Below, piece after piece: positions 7,584-17,483 of a stretch of 45,000 nt of DNA (positions are counted from its first letter, which is position 1; every line of letters starts with the position of its first letter). The translations under genes were made by a program, and so were the position numbers. The notes under the pieces are model-generated. The model was given only the letters and a program-made list of their open reading frames with translations. It ran no database searches and had not been told where the DNA came from. Location of the stretch: NCBI GenBank assembly GCA_963575745.1, contig CAUYUJ010016884.1, forward strand, positions 100,001 through 145,000, written 5' to 3'. Source of the DNA: Prorocentrum cordatum (lineage: Eukaryota; Sar; Dinophyceae; Prorocentrales; Prorocentraceae).

Positions 7584-10500
7584 GCAGCGGACCGCTGGCA
7601 GCCCAAGACGGGGCTCCAGTCCGCACAGCTGGTGGCGGAGGAGACAGCGCGACCGTGGCACGCGCTCTGGGGTGATGGCGCTGGCAGTGCTGCGGTCTCC
7701 TGGCCCCAGGAGCTGGGCGAGCTCTCAAGCCTGCCCACGGTTGAGGGGCTTCGCCAGGTCGGGCACACCTTCCCCTTCCTCACGGGCCTGGGCTGCGACG
7801 CCATCCACCCGCGCCACATGACGGTGCTCTGCGATGCCGCGCTCGAGGCTTGCATCGCGCCCTGGCGCCGCATGCTGACGCTGGGATGCGCGCCGCAGGT
7901 TTGGGTGGCGATGCAGATGGTGCTGCTGCCGAAGCCCGACGGCGGCGTGCGCACCATTGGCTTGACGCCAGGCATCATCCGACCCTTCGCGCGGTGGACC
8001 AGGCACTCCCTCGGCGCCCGATGGGCCGCGCTCCACCACAGGGACTACATCTACGGCACCGCTGGCCAGAGCCGCGAGACCTGCGCGCGTGTCCAAGCGG
8101 CGACCGCGGAGGTGGCCGCTCACCGTGGCCAGGCCGCCTGCACGGCGCCCATGGACCTGCCCAAGGCGCACGAGCACATCCCCTGGGTGCTGCTGGTCCA
8201 GCGTGCAGAGGCCCAGGGCTTCAACATGCACCCGATGAGGCTCCTCCTCCAGGTATACGGCATGAAGCGCACCGTCTGCTACCTAGACGTGGCCACCGCG
8301 GCATGTCGCCCCCAGCGGGGCGTAGTGGCGGGCTGCAGCTTTGCCGACCTGTGCATGCGGATGTTCCTGCTGCCGCGCCTGGACGCCATCGTGGCTCTGC
8401 GGACGGTACAGGTGAGCAACGTGGTCGACGACATCCAGCTGGCCCAGACAGGCGTGGCGAGGCGCGCGGCGGCCCAGGTCAGTGCGGCGCATGCGACGCT
8501 GCGAGGCGGGTTGCTGGCCGACGGCCTGACGGTCAACGACGGCAAGGGGGTGGTTCTGGCGAACACCTCCGAGTGCAGCCGCGAGGTCCAGCGGCGCTGC
8601 GCGGCGCTGCGGGGCAGGGGCCGCCGCTCAGCACGCAACCTGGGCGTGGATTACGGCTGCGGGCGGCGGCCTGGTGTGGCCACGAGGAGCAAGCGCATGG
8701 CCACCGTGACTCGACGCTCGGCACGCATTCGGGTGCTGCGGGCGCCGCGAGGCAAAACACAGCAGCTTGTCTCTCTAGGTCTCACGCCTGCTGGTACTTG
8801 GGGGGGCGGGGTGACTGGGAGGGCTTGGAGTGGGATCGAACCGATGCGACGTGCTGCTCACGCTGCTCTCTTCGTTCGTACCGCTCGGCGCTCCCTCACT
8901 CTCGACCTCCACCCCACCCCCTCGGCGCCGCGGACGATCGACCCAGCGTACGTGTGCACGATAAGCCCGATTTATATGCTCGCCCAGGCGGCGTGGGAGT
9001 CTTGGATTTCTCGGGAGTGGATTGCCCGACTTTTATTCGCCGCTGATGCCGCCCAGGATCGCCCCACCGTTTCGAAAATCGAGTGGGCGTCTGTGCGTGG
9101 CCCGATTTCGGCGGCTTTAGCCTGCTGCAGGCGCATCGGGTGGAAGCTTGGCCCTGGGGTGTGTTCGTTAGAAACCAGGGAGGGCTTCAAGGTTGACCTG
9201 CTCTCGGTTTGTCCGCGGACGGTCCAACACCTGGCGCGCTTGAGCACGGAAGACTGGCTCCTTGACCGAGCCCAGCAGAGCTCGGAGTTTATGTCTGGCC
9301 TCCCCTCCCGCCCCTACCTTGCCCCTCCCCGACGTCTCTGCAACGGAGCGTTTGGGCCTGAGTGGACCACTCGGCATCAGGCCACTCTCCGCACGATTGT
9401 CTCGAATGGAGTTTGGGATCAGGCTCGAAAGGTGCGCCACGGCCTCACGAGCTGTCGCACGTGTCCGTTGTGTCACATTGAGTCCTGCCCTGGCACCTTC
9501 GAAGCTTGGGTTTCAGGAGTGTGCTCGGCCACGTGGGTGTACGTTCGTGAGTATGACCTCCCCCCTTCTCTGAGGGCCGACTTGGGTGAGCACTCGGCCT
9601 GGGCCCTCTGGAGACACGCCCTGGTTCCCGATCCTCGGCCCTCCGTCCCGAGCCCGTCCTCCTCCCTCCTTGCCCAGTGGCTCAAGCGCCCTGCGTCTGG
9701 TAGCATCGAAGGCTCGGCCTTCGGTGACGGCTCCTGCACCTCACCCGTGCAGGGAGACCCCCGACTCTGCCGAGCGGGTTGGTCCGTGGTGCAGGTCGAC
9801 GCACAGGGCGGCCTGTCTGCTTCTTTGTGCGGCTTGCTTCCTGGCCCGCACCAGGCGTCGGACCTCGCCGAAGCCTTCGCCCTCCTGATGTACCTGACAC
9901 ACGTGGCTTTGGGGCCATACTGCTTCCACTCGGACTGCGCCTGGGTGGTCTCGAGCTTCGCGCGCGGGCGCGCCGAGACCACAGGCGCTCAGTGCGAGGC
10001 GGCGGACCTCTGGACTCGCATCTGGGATCGCGTGGACGACCTGGGCTGCGAGGTCCAGATTGTGAAGGTCAAGGGCCACGCTCGCCGCTGCGAAGACGGC
10101 GACGCGGAGCGAGGCCTCGTCAAGCGCTGGGGGAATCACTACGCGGACCTCGGCGCCCGAGCGGGCGCGGCCCTTCACCCCACTGACCATGCGGCGGTGG
10201 AGCGGGTTCGACGCACCTTCAACCTGGTGGCGTTCGTTGCCAGATTTTTGGCTCGTGTACTGCGTTCAGCGGACCCGAGCCAGCAGGATGCGCCGCGACC
10301 TGGCCACCTGCGACGCGCACGCAAACTGGGCCGCGCCCCCGCGCTGACGGCAGACACGGCGCTGCCAGCGGGGGTGCACGAGCCCGTGCCGTGTGGCAAG
10401 GGCTACCGCTGCAGTCGCTGCTTCCGCGTCGCCAGGACGCGAGATGGCTTCGTGCCAGCGGCGTGCAGCCCTGGCGGAGGCCACCGCGTCTGGGTCGCGG

Positions 10501-10757
10501 GGCCCTTCGTGTTCTGCGCGAGGTGCGGGGCGCACTCCAGCGAGAACGCGCAGCTCCTCGCGCAGCCTTGCCTCGGGGTCATACCCCCGCAGACGCGGTC
10601 CCGCGCGGGCCGCCTGTGGGAAGGGAGGCGCCCGCGCACTGGCGTGTTGCTGCCCACAGCCAGCGGCCAGGCTCGGCCTCAGCCGTTCGCCGACTTCGTC
10701 CTCGACGCCCTGGTCGGAGACCTGGTTGTCGTGGACGAAGCCGCCGAAGGCGAGTAG
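7584..10757 (+). CDS. LINE ORF2, main part: reverse transcriptase, RNase H, Cys-rich end
   Basis: In frame with the endonuclease part across one TAG; the first ATG after the stop is at 7632. RT motifs: TGLGCDAIHPRHM (about 7785), LLPKPDGGVRTIGL (about 7920), motif A MDLPKAHE (about 8152), motif B RGVVAGCSFADL, and motif C VVDD with the Asp pair at 8427-8432. The catalytic Asp residues are intact. RNase H follows at 9711-10160 with its acidic residues in place: FGDGS (9726), AEAF (9870), HSDCAW (9933) and HYADLGA (10146). The C-terminus has paired cysteines (RCSRC, FCARC, about 10405-10540). The frame closes with TAG 128 bases before the poly(A). Homology to LINE pol is clear; the activity of this copy is uncertain because of the upstream stop. 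Confidence 0.88.
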   Translation, partial: AADRWQPKTGLQSAQLVAEETARPWHALWGDGAGSAAVSWPQELGELSSLPTVEGLRQVGHTFPFLTGLGCDAIHPRHMTVLCDAALEACIAPWRRMLTLGCAPQVWVAMQMVLLPKPDGGVRTIGLTPGIIRPFARWTRHSLGARWAALHHRDYIYGTAGQSRETCARVQAATAEVAAHRGQAACTAPMDLPKAHEHIPWVLLVQRAEAQGFNMHPMRLLLQVYGMKRTVCYLDVATAACRPQRGVVAGCSFADLCMRMFLLPRLDAIVALRTVQVSNVVDDIQLAQTGVARRAAAQVSAAHATLRGGLLADGLTVNDGKGVVLANTSECSREVQRRCAALRGRGRRSARNLGVDYGCGRRPGVATRSKRMATVTRRSARIRVLRAPRGKTQQLVSLGLTPAGTWGGGVTGRAWSGIEPMRRAAHAALFVRTARRSLTLDLHPTPSAPRTIDPAYVCTISPIYMLAQAAWESWISREWIARLLFAADAAQDRPTVSKIEWASVRGPISAALACCRRIGWKLGPGVCSLETREGFKVDLLSVCPRTVQHLARLSTEDWLLDRAQQSSEFMSGLPSRPYLAPPRRLCNGAFGPEWTTRHQATLRTIVSNGVWDQARKVRHGLTSCRTCPLCHIESCPGTFEAWVSGVCSATWVYVREYDLPPSLRADLGEHSAWALWRHALVPDPRPSVPSPSSSLLAQWLKRPASGSIEGSAFGDGSCTSPVQGDPRLCRAGWSVVQVDAQGGLSASLCGLLPGPHQASDLAEAFALLMYLTHVALGPYCFHSDCAWVVSSFARGRAETTGAQCEAADLWTRIWDRVDDLGCEVQIVKVKGHARRCEDGDAERGLVKRWGNHYADLGARAGAALHPTDHAAVERVRRTFNLVAFVARFLARVLRSADPSQQDAPRPGHLRRARKLGRAPALTADTALPAGVHEPVPCGKGYRCSRCFRVARTRDGFVPAACSPGGGHRVWVAGPFVFCARCGAHSSENAQLLAQPCLGVIPPQTRSRAGRLWEGRRPRTGVLLPTASGQARPQPFADFVLDALVGDLVVVDEAAEGE

Positions 10758-10881
10758 GCCCCTGGCTGCGCCTGCTGGCACTCCCTCAGGGAGGTGCTCG
10801 GGCCCTTCACTCTGTCAGGCTTGTGCCTGAGCCGCCTTGCTGTGCATGCACGCTTGGCGCCGCACCAGTTGAAAAATTTTT

Positions 10882-10884
<3 letters not shown>

Positions 10885-10938
<54 letters not shown>
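10885..10938 (+). repeat. Poly(A) tail of the LINE
   Basis: 54 consecutive A follow the A/T-rich word TTTTTTTATA, 128 bases after the ORF2 stop. This is the 3' end expected for a LINE copied from a polyadenylated RNA. Its unbroken length suggests a fairly recent insertion. Confidence 0.92.
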
Positions 10939-10939
<1 letters not shown>

Positions 10940-10942
10940 AAA

Positions 10943-10990
10943 CTCCTCCTCCTCCTCCTCCTCCTCCTCCTCCTCCTCCTCCTCCTCTCA
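10943..10990. repeat. (CTC)n microsatellite, 3' flank of LINE
   Basis: About fifteen CTC triplets start four bases after the poly(A) tail. They match the tract before the LINE (3361-3565), as expected if the LINE split one microsatellite. Confidence 0.9.
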
Positions 10991-10992
10991 AG

Positions 10993-11029
10993 CCATTTTG
11001 TGCTCAGGCCGCATTTTGCACTGCCCGAG
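10993..11029 (+). other. Tandem spliced-leader relic (putative)
   Basis: Two adjoining blocks resemble the 3' part of the dinoflagellate spliced leader (from memory: ...AGCCATTTTGGCTCAAG). Block 1 at 10993-11008 is CCATTTTGTGCTCAGG, with AAG before it. Block 2 at 11009-11029 is CCGCATTTTGCACTGCCCGAG with more changes. Repeated CCATTTTG...CTCAAG blocks are the known mark of an mRNA that was trans-spliced, reverse-transcribed, reinserted and trans-spliced again. About 100 bases downstream starts a decayed ORF1-type gene. Confidence 0.55.
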
Positions 11030-11132
11030 CCGTACCAGTGCCTTCGCGAGGCGCTTGGGGAATTTCGCTACAGCAGCAGGACACCCTGCCGCTTTGAACG
11101 TCAACCAAAGATGGGACGTAGGAAATTCTGAC

Positions 11133-12535
11133 ATGGCACCCATCCGTGCATGGACCCGCTGCCGCGGCTGCGGCACGTGCGAGTACAACGACAAGCTAGA
11201 CCCAACAAGCCCCAGCTGCCCGAGGTGCCACAGGCGGATCAAGCTCGATCGAGGATCCCGCTCACGCTCCCCATCGCGCCCCCCTGGACGCGTGAAGTCC
11301 GGCGACGCAGAGATCATTCCCATGGGGGGCCCTGGAGCAGCCACGAACTCCAGGACAGCAGGAGCCAAGAAGAAGAGCTCCGTCACCATTCACCTTCCGT
11401 CCGCCCTGGCCGAGGCGACCGGCCCGTAGTTGCAGGGCATCCTCCAGGCCCAGATCATGAGGACCACGGCCGCAGAGGAAGCTGGCCCAGGCGGTGCCGC
11501 AGTCACCACCGTGGAGGCCATAACAAAGCAGACGGGGCCTGGCGTGCTGCCGCGAACAGGCACACCCAACTCGTCGCCAACGTGCTGAAGCTCAGGGAGA
11601 GTCTGCGCGCCGCGGAGGCCAAGGAGGCCGAGGCGGCGCTGGCCCTCGCGAGAGCAGAGGTCGCCAATAAGAAGGCAGCCACCGCCTTAGCCCAGACCGA
11701 GGGCGTCGGCCAGGCCGATTCGCGAGACGGCAAGGGCGAGGTTGGCACCGTGTTCTCCGTCACCTGGGACGCCCAGCTCTTCGCCGAGACGGAGGAGCTA
11801 GACCTGGAAGAGGCACAGCGCGCCGAGCTCACCAGCGCCAGGCAGGCGCTCGAGGGGCCCAAGAAGCAGTTCGAGAAGAAGGAGCCGCAGATGCAGGCGC
11901 TCATCAGCCGCGCCCATGCGGTGCGCAAGCAGCAGCAGAAGCGGCTCGCGGGCCTCCACGGGAGGCGCGGCCGCGGGGGCCGCCAGCGCGGCCGACGGCC
12001 AGGCGCAGGCGGGCGCCCCCGCCGCCGACCCCGCAGCCGAGGCGGCGCAGGAGGCGGCCGTCCAGCAGGAGGCGCAGCGGCTCCCCGCCGCCAAGTTCGC
12101 GGCAGTAACAACGTCGAGACTGAGGTCGCTAAACATTTCGGCGAACAGGTCGGGGACGGAAAGGCGAACAAGGATGATATTCGTAGGGTGGCGTCTCTTG
12201 CCAGCGAGGCTCAGGAGGGCGCGGTCGCTACGAAATTCGAGATCGGGGAAAAAGTGAGCAGGGAAGACGTCACGAACATGATTTGCAAGCCATGGGTCCT
12301 GCGAAGTCCGCAGTGCGCCCGGGAACGCAGCCTCTGAAACGGGCCGACCGGGGCAACGCCCCAGTGCCCCAGGAGAAGGTTGAGCAATTCGAGCGGGCGG
12401 CAATCTTCAAGGGTTTCCCGAAGGCCACCATGGAGAGCAGCATCGTGGAGCTCATCAATGCGAACTTGAGTGAACACGCGCACCAGATCGACACCAAGGC
12501 GTACACCACGGGAAAATCGGGCGACTGAGCCAGCT
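11133..12535 (+). pseudogene. Decayed LINE ORF1-type retrocopy
   Basis: The start at ATG 11133 gives a zinc ribbon with CRGCGTC and, 14 residues later, CPRCHRR, comparable to ORF1 of the LINE at 3840. A Ser/Arg-rich stretch follows, then an in-frame TAG (11427). The likely product moves to another frame near 11560, where an Ala/Glu/Lys-rich coiled coil runs to about 11960. It shifts again to an Ala/Gln-rich stretch near 11960-12110 and again to a frame with AAIFKGFPKATMESSIVELI (about 12397), which resembles the start of an RRM-type RNA-binding domain. That frame ends at TGA 12526-12528. At least three frame changes and two stops make it a pseudogene. It lies directly behind the spliced-leader relic, which suggests insertion as a processed mRNA copy. 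Confidence 0.6.
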
Positions 12536-14630
12536 TCTGGGTCATACCAAGGACTTGAGGAGGACTTCATCGAGACGGCCAGGAGCACCGAGTAGATTCG
12601 GCACAGCGACGCGCCAATCACTATAGGACCTGACCGCGGACCAGTCTTTGGTGCCAGGATCCGCCATTTGACCAGATTCAGAAGCACTCGTGCGAACACA
12701 AGAGTCGAAGGCATATCCATGGATTTCGACGCTCGCATTGGGTCTCGATGGCGAATGACACGCGGATGGACGAACAGAAGGGTGACAGCGCGTCGCCCGC
12801 GTGAAAATTAAGTGTCAGATCGTGGAGAGCACGAGCCGCTCGCTGGCAAGGAGTTACAGCTGCAGGTCGATCGCGCCTTGCGCGAGTGACGCTCCCTTTT
12901 GCCAGCCTGTTCCGCGGGCGTTGTCTCGTTCCCACGTTTCTTTCCTCGTTCACCTTTTTCCCCCGCCCCCCCGCCGCCCTTCTCCCCATATGTCTTTTGT
13001 CCGAGGGGATTTGCCTCGATGTTTCTGGAACCCCCCAGCGTTTTTTCTCGAGCAAGTTAAGTCGGCAACGCCGCGGGCAGAAATTCGCGGAGCAGTGCGC
13101 CCAGCAAGATGAGCTTGTAGGTCCGTGGGAGGACCATGGCACCGAAGGCCAGGCGCTCGCGTTCGTCGAATTTCATGGCACCCTCGCGTTTTGGCATCAT
13201 TTTAGCGGACCCAGACGGGGGTCGCAATTTCTGTCGCTCGAGAATGTCCCCCCCGAGTCGACCCGCATGTCTTTCACGCCATGGAAGCTGGCAGGTTTGC
13301 AGCGCTGCGCCTCCGCGGCCGCCGCGGCAGACTGGGCGCGCGAAACGCTTATCTTGGCGCGCGCTCCCGAGCTGCCCGCGCCGACGGCTTGATTCCGTTC
13401 CGCGCGCGCCCGTGGCCCTCGCACGGCCGCCGCTGCGAGATCCGGCGATTTTAAGTTCAGCGAGACTACGCGCGCTCGCTGGCAGAAGCTATTTGGACAC
13501 CGGTCCCGACACGCAAACGAGACTGAAGCCGCTGCATTGTGGATCCATGCGCGCGGTTCGTTCACTCTGGGAGAACGGGTGCAAGAGCGCTTCGCTTGCG
13601 ATAGTGGCGTCGCTCAGTCTCGCGCTGATCGCGTCTGCTACACCCAGCGAAATGGCGAGGTGCTAGAAAGACACATTGAATGCCCCGCATTGCCTTCTCA
13701 CTTCGCTCGCCCGCTCGCAAACCTCGTTTCGTTTCCCTTCGCGGGAAGACGCGAAGACGGGCAGTCCTGGCAGAGGGGCGCCTTGCCACTCCTGGCCGCG
13801 CACGCGGGGCACCCAGACATTGCCGCGCACGCCCAGCAGGAAGACGACAGAGCATTCAGCCCCCACTCCGACCGACGAGCCCAGGGCCGCGAAAGTGGCG
13901 ACGCGCCGCGCCGTCGAAACTTCAAGGCGCCCAATGATCTCCCCTGGGGCCACCGGCGCAAAAGACCGGCCCCAGTCTTCCACGCGTCATCCCAAATCTC
14001 CCCGGCGCGGGTTTGCGGACCGAGCTCTTCCACTCCGCCGCCCCCGCCCTCCTCTGCGCGCCCCGCTCGCCCCCCCCTCCTACGCCCGCGCCTGCCATGC
14101 GCGACCGTTGCGCGGAGCTGGCGCGGCGGGAGGCCCCGGGGGGCGGGCGCCCGCGGGGGCCGACGGGACAGTTTGCCAGACTTCGAGCTGACATCCCGCA
14201 AGGAGCATGTCTCACGGAAACTCCAGCGGCTTGCGCCCGGCCCTCTGGGCCCTCGCTGCGCCGGATTGTCCTGGGCTCTCGACTCGCGTCTGAAGGCATT
14301 GAACTCGCGTTGCTTTCTTGAAACAGCACGCGGGCGACGCGCGCTTCTCGTCGATCCGTTGGTTCAGGCCGCGCGCGCAGATGCTGTTCCAAAAACGCCA
14401 TGTCTCTTGCCAGCGGGGGAGTGCCTGCCAGGAGTTTGAAATTGTACCTGCGCCCCTCTCGCGTCGCCCAGGCCCTCCGCAGCGCCAGCGATTCATCTCC
14501 TGGCCCGGATGAGATTGCGCACCAGGCGTGGGAAGTTGAAGCCAAAGCCGCCGCGGCATCGCCCGATGCCGCAGTATTCGCTGCAAGGCGGCACCGTGAT
14601 GGACGCGTCGCCGCCGAGCGCCAGCGACGG
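12536..14630. other. Unassigned region, no gene seen
   Basis: GC-rich sequence with overlapping open frames on both strands but no recognisable domain. The longest (13537-14439 forward, 13922-14545 reverse) overlap each other and have the Arg/Pro/Ala-rich composition of random GC-rich DNA. The first 200 bases may be the 3' remnant of the ORF1 retrocopy. Confidence 0.4.
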
Positions 14631-14636
14631 CCATTC

Positions 14637-14860
14637 CATCGTTTCGCTCATTCCGCCGGCCCGCACTGTGCCATCGAAGGCGTTTGCCTGCGCGTTCGCG
14701 GCCTCTTGGAGGCCGTCTGGTGTCCTCTTGCAGCCTCTTTGTGGGCCACTCGGGGGCCTCGCGTCGCATCCATGGGGCCCCCTGGGCCCCCTTGGGGGCT
14801 TCTTGGGCCTCCTGGGGGCATCTTGGGGCGGAGGGCTCGAATGGGCGGTTCGCATTCACC
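14637..14860 (+). repeat. Dispersed G/T-rich repeat, copy shared with 29748
   Basis: It opens with CGTTTCGCTCATTCCGCCGG and a following block (CCCGCACTGTGCCATCG) that recurs at 29748-29798 with a few changes. In both places it leads into the degenerate GGGCCTCTTGG array. It is therefore one dispersed family with a recognisable left edge. Confidence 0.65.
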
Positions 14861-15860
14861 CTCCGGGGCACTTCTCGGACCGCGACCGCCAAGTTGTTCC
14901 CCGAAGCGGTTCGCCAAGCTGTTGGCGGCGCGATTTGAATCGGCCTCCAGGTGTCCAGCGATCAGCGGAATTTATACGATGCGGTCCGAATGCGCCAGTC
15001 TAGGCCGAAGAAGGCGACGCCTTGCTTCCGCCGCAAGCTCGCCAGGCGACCGCTTCCCATTCCAATCGGTCGCATCGCCCGCCACGCGCCGAGTATCTTC
15101 AAAAAGCTGAGCCGTCTGGCACCGCCACGCGTTGCGGCCGCAGCGCGGAGGACGCAGCGGAATGGACGGTGCGCGGCGCGCCGATACCAAAATGTGGGGT
15201 GACGCGAAATTTCATTGAGCATTGCGCTTCATGCCCCCTTGCGGCATAGCTTAATTGAAGATTTCTCTGCCTCCGGGACGCGAGTTTTGAGAGCTTTCTC
15301 AGCCTCGGCAGCGCTGGGGACAAGGAGCTCGGCCTGGCACTTCTCCCCGCGTATGTAATGTTCAAGTCAACAAACAACTTCCGTGGCCAACCGGCGCCTG
15401 ACTCCCAAAAATCTGAAGACGCACTGGAACATTGGTGACGAGTTGGCGCGAAATGCCACGCCAAAATTACCCGTGCCTTCGACGGGAAGAGGCCGTGCCC
15501 TGGTGTAGCCCGCTGAAGCGTTTTAATTTGTGTCGCTTACCCTTTCTCCTTTCTCGCTCTCGCTTTCCCCCTTGCTCCTCCTGCGCGTTAGTTTGCACTT
15601 GCAGGCCGAATTTCGCGACATGTTTGTTTCGCGCTGCCGCCTTCGATTTGTGGCAACCGCGCGCTTCACTATAATTCAATAACGAATCCAGGTCAAATTT
15701 GTATTATGATCCCCTCCTGCCCGAGCCCACCAACTGCACAACGCTCATCGGCCACGCGGCCAGGACACGCTCGGCTCTGTTTACTCAGGGAGAAAAAGCT
15801 TCGATCGCAGACCCGACTCATCGATTCGACTTTGGGCTCTCTTGTTGATGGGGGGCGGTG
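14861..15860. other. Unassigned region, no gene seen
   Basis: Short open frames only. A lower-GC stretch lies near 15590-15710. No repeat or motif recognised. Confidence 0.4.
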
Positions 15861-15864
15861 GATC

Positions 15865-16010
15865 CCGCTGCGCCGCCGACGCATCGGCGACGCGGCCAGA
15901 TGTATAGCCCGACGTTTTTGACGTCGACGACTATGCATCGCCGATGCATCGGCGATGCGGCGCGATCCTCCGCCCCTGTCTACGCGGATCCTGTTTGGGA
16001 GGCCTCTCAC
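15865..16010 (+). repeat. Dispersed dyad repeat with GATGCATCGGCGATGCGGCG
   Basis: Several overlapping dyads (GCATCGGCGATGC, GATGCATC, GACGTCGAC) are followed by CGGCGCGATCCTCCG and, later, TTTGGGAGGC. The same block is found at 34283-34362 and, shorter, at 43333-43370. No coding frame is supported. Confidence 0.65.
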
Positions 16011-16324
16011 AACAGCGGAGGCTGAGCCGTGGAGCGCCACGAGAGGCAAGTGGGGGTCGCAGACCGAGAGACGCGGCGGGATGTCCTGCTCCGCCGCAGG
16101 GCAGAGCGTAAAGAGGGAGGCGTTGATGGGCGCTCTGCAATTTGCGCGTTGTTTGGCTTCGCGCCGTTGGGCGGAGCGCGTCTGCGCTGCTTCTTGGCAG
16201 CGGCCTGGCGGAAGCAGGTGTTGCTTGCGGGCGCCCATGGATCTGTTGGGTTTTCCCCACATCCTGACTGGGCGTTGTGTTTTCCTAGACCGCCCTCTCT
16301 GTCTCCTTCTCCTCCTCCTCCTCC
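16011..16324. other. Unassigned region, no gene seen
   Basis: GC-rich, ending in a short (CTC)n run at about 16310-16330. Open frames are short and unsupported. Confidence 0.4.
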
Positions 16325-16555
16325 TTCTCCTTGCCTTCACCCATGCCATACCATACCTGTCACATCCTAACAATACCATGCGCACTATACGATTACGTAC
16401 TATGCTATACCATTCCCTACCATACTATACGTGTTACATTATACCACACATGCCATACCATACCTATCGTATCACCTGCCAACCCTTACCATACCATACG
16501 AACTATAACATACCATACCTGCCATACCATACCTACCATATTCGCAAACCATACT
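16325..16555 (+). repeat. Degenerate (ATACC)n pentanucleotide repeat
   Basis: Words such as CCATACCATACC, TGCCATACC and ACTATAC recur throughout, giving a lower-GC block. It leads directly into the 77-bp satellite, whose units also carry an ACCATAC word, so the two may be related. Confidence 0.75.
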
Positions 16556-16804
16556 AGATATCAGGTGTCGTGCCTCCCCCGCCCCTCCACGGAGGCCCCA
16601 TTTGAGCGAGGAGGGTATCCCACAACCATACTATGTACGAGGTGTCGTGCCCTTCCCACCCTTCCAGGGAGGCCCCGCCTGAGCGAGGAGGGTATTTTAA
16701 AACCATACGACGTACAAGGTTCGGTGCCCCTCCCACCCCTCCAAGGAGGCCCCGCCTGAGCGAGGAGGGTATCCCCAAACCATGATATATATAAACAAAA
16801 TGTA
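16556..16804 (+). repeat. 77-bp satellite A, left part (3 units)
   Basis: The landmark AGCGAGGAGG falls at 16605, 16682 and 16759, a constant 77-bp period. Each unit has a C-rich half with CCCCTCCA...GGAGGCCCCGCCTGAG, which can fold as a small hairpin, and an A/T-rich spacer with AAACCATA. The same satellite resumes at 29440-29748 after two retrotransposons. The last unit runs into ATATATATAAAC just before the first element. Confidence 0.85.
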
Positions 16805-16880
16805 TGGATGTTTTCACAACTTTAAACCAAGTGGTGACAGATCTGGCCGCACTCGAACTGTGTTCCGTAATTCTCAAGGC
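16805..16880 (+). repeat. YR element 1, repeat A1
   Basis: It starts TGGATGTTTTCACAACTTTA and ends CCGTAATTCTCAAGGC. It matches A2 at 22531-22606 over the full 76 bp with a handful of substitutions. It ends just before the first ORF and so probably includes the element's transcription start or leader. Confidence 0.9.
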
Positions 16881-16898
16881 TCAAGCAGGCCACGGCCT

Positions 16899-17483
16899 AT
16901 GCACGTCTTTCGGCAGGCGGCGCGCGAGGTTCTTCCCGAACTCGCCAGAGGGGTCTCCAATAGCCTCCTTCTCTGGGCCAATAGTGGGCAGGGCTGCCCG
17001 GACTGCGCGCCAGTGGTGCATTGCGACTGCCCTCCCGTGGAGCCGACCAGCTTCAAGGAGGTGATCCACGAGCGCCCGCCGGCGCTGGAGCAGGCGGGGC
17101 TGCTCGCCGGGGCCGTGGCCACAGGCATCCTCATCGGCGTGCAGGTCGAGCGCCTCGCGCCAGGCACTGGCGCCGGGCGGTGCGCCAAGGGGGAGCCGGC
17201 TGCCCAGGCTGGCTCGAGGACGACGCAGCAGCTTGGCGAGCCCACGCCGGCGGTCGAGGCCCTCGACCTCGCGGAGTTGGCCAGGACTCAGTCGGCGGCC
17301 GCGCGCGCCCGACGGGCTGCTCGTGTGCAGCGATGGCGGCGGCAGCCGCTGGTGGCCACCCCCTCGGCCTTGTGGAGGGGGAGTTCTTCGCCATGCGGTA
17401 CAACGCTGGCGGACCAGAGCTCTGGCACGTGCGATGCTGCGTCGGCACTCTGCTCACTTACCTCGTGGGCGTGGGCGCCATGA
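16899..17483 (+). CDS. YR element 1, small Cys/Pro protein with hydrophobic segment
   Basis: About 194 codons from ATG 16899, the first ATG after repeat A1 in this frame. Residues about 1-28 look like an amphipathic helix. Then comes a Cys/Pro cluster (CPDCAPVVHCDCPP, about residues 31-44), a helical stretch, and a hydrophobic segment (AGLLAGAVATGILIGVQV, about residues 64-81) that could span a membrane. The remainder is Ala/Arg-rich. Element 2 has a protein of the same design in the same place (22951-23376), although the sequences differ widely. The function is unknown; I recognise no family. The 3' end overlaps the start of the Gag-like frame by about 150 bases, and the true end may be earlier if a frameshift occurred. 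Confidence 0.5.
   Translation: MHVFRQAAREVLPELARGVSNSLLLWANSGQGCPDCAPVVHCDCPPVEPTSFKEVIHERPPALEQAGLLAGAVATGILIGVQVERLAPGTGAGRCAKGEPAAQAGSRTTQQLGEPTPAVEALDLAELARTQSAAARARRAARVQRWRRQPLVATPSALWRGSSSPCGTTLADQSSGTCDAASALCSLTSWAWAP

Larger units (their letters stand above)
3566..10942 (+). mobile_element. Non-LTR retrotransposon (LINE), near complete
   Basis: A unit of about 7.4 kb contains, in order, a zinc-ribbon/coiled-coil ORF1, a middle frame, an ORF2 with AP-type endonuclease, reverse transcriptase, RNase H and a Cys-rich C-terminus, and a 54-A tail. No long terminal repeats are present. CTC microsatellite lies on both sides, consistent with insertion into the tract, but a repeat makes a target duplication impossible to prove. 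Alternatively the 5' CTC tract belongs to the element's own leader. Only one in-frame stop (TAG, 7581-7583) interrupts ORF2, so the copy is probably young. The placement as a LINE is firm; the clade is not determined. Confidence 0.9.

Noticed and set aside
13537-14545. 300-codon forward and 207-codon reverse frames
   Set aside because: They overlap on opposite strands, have random GC-rich composition and no recognisable motif.
16556-16804. CRISPR array
   Set aside because: Units are contiguous 77-bp satellite copies without unique spacers, in a eukaryotic genome. The same applies to satellite B.
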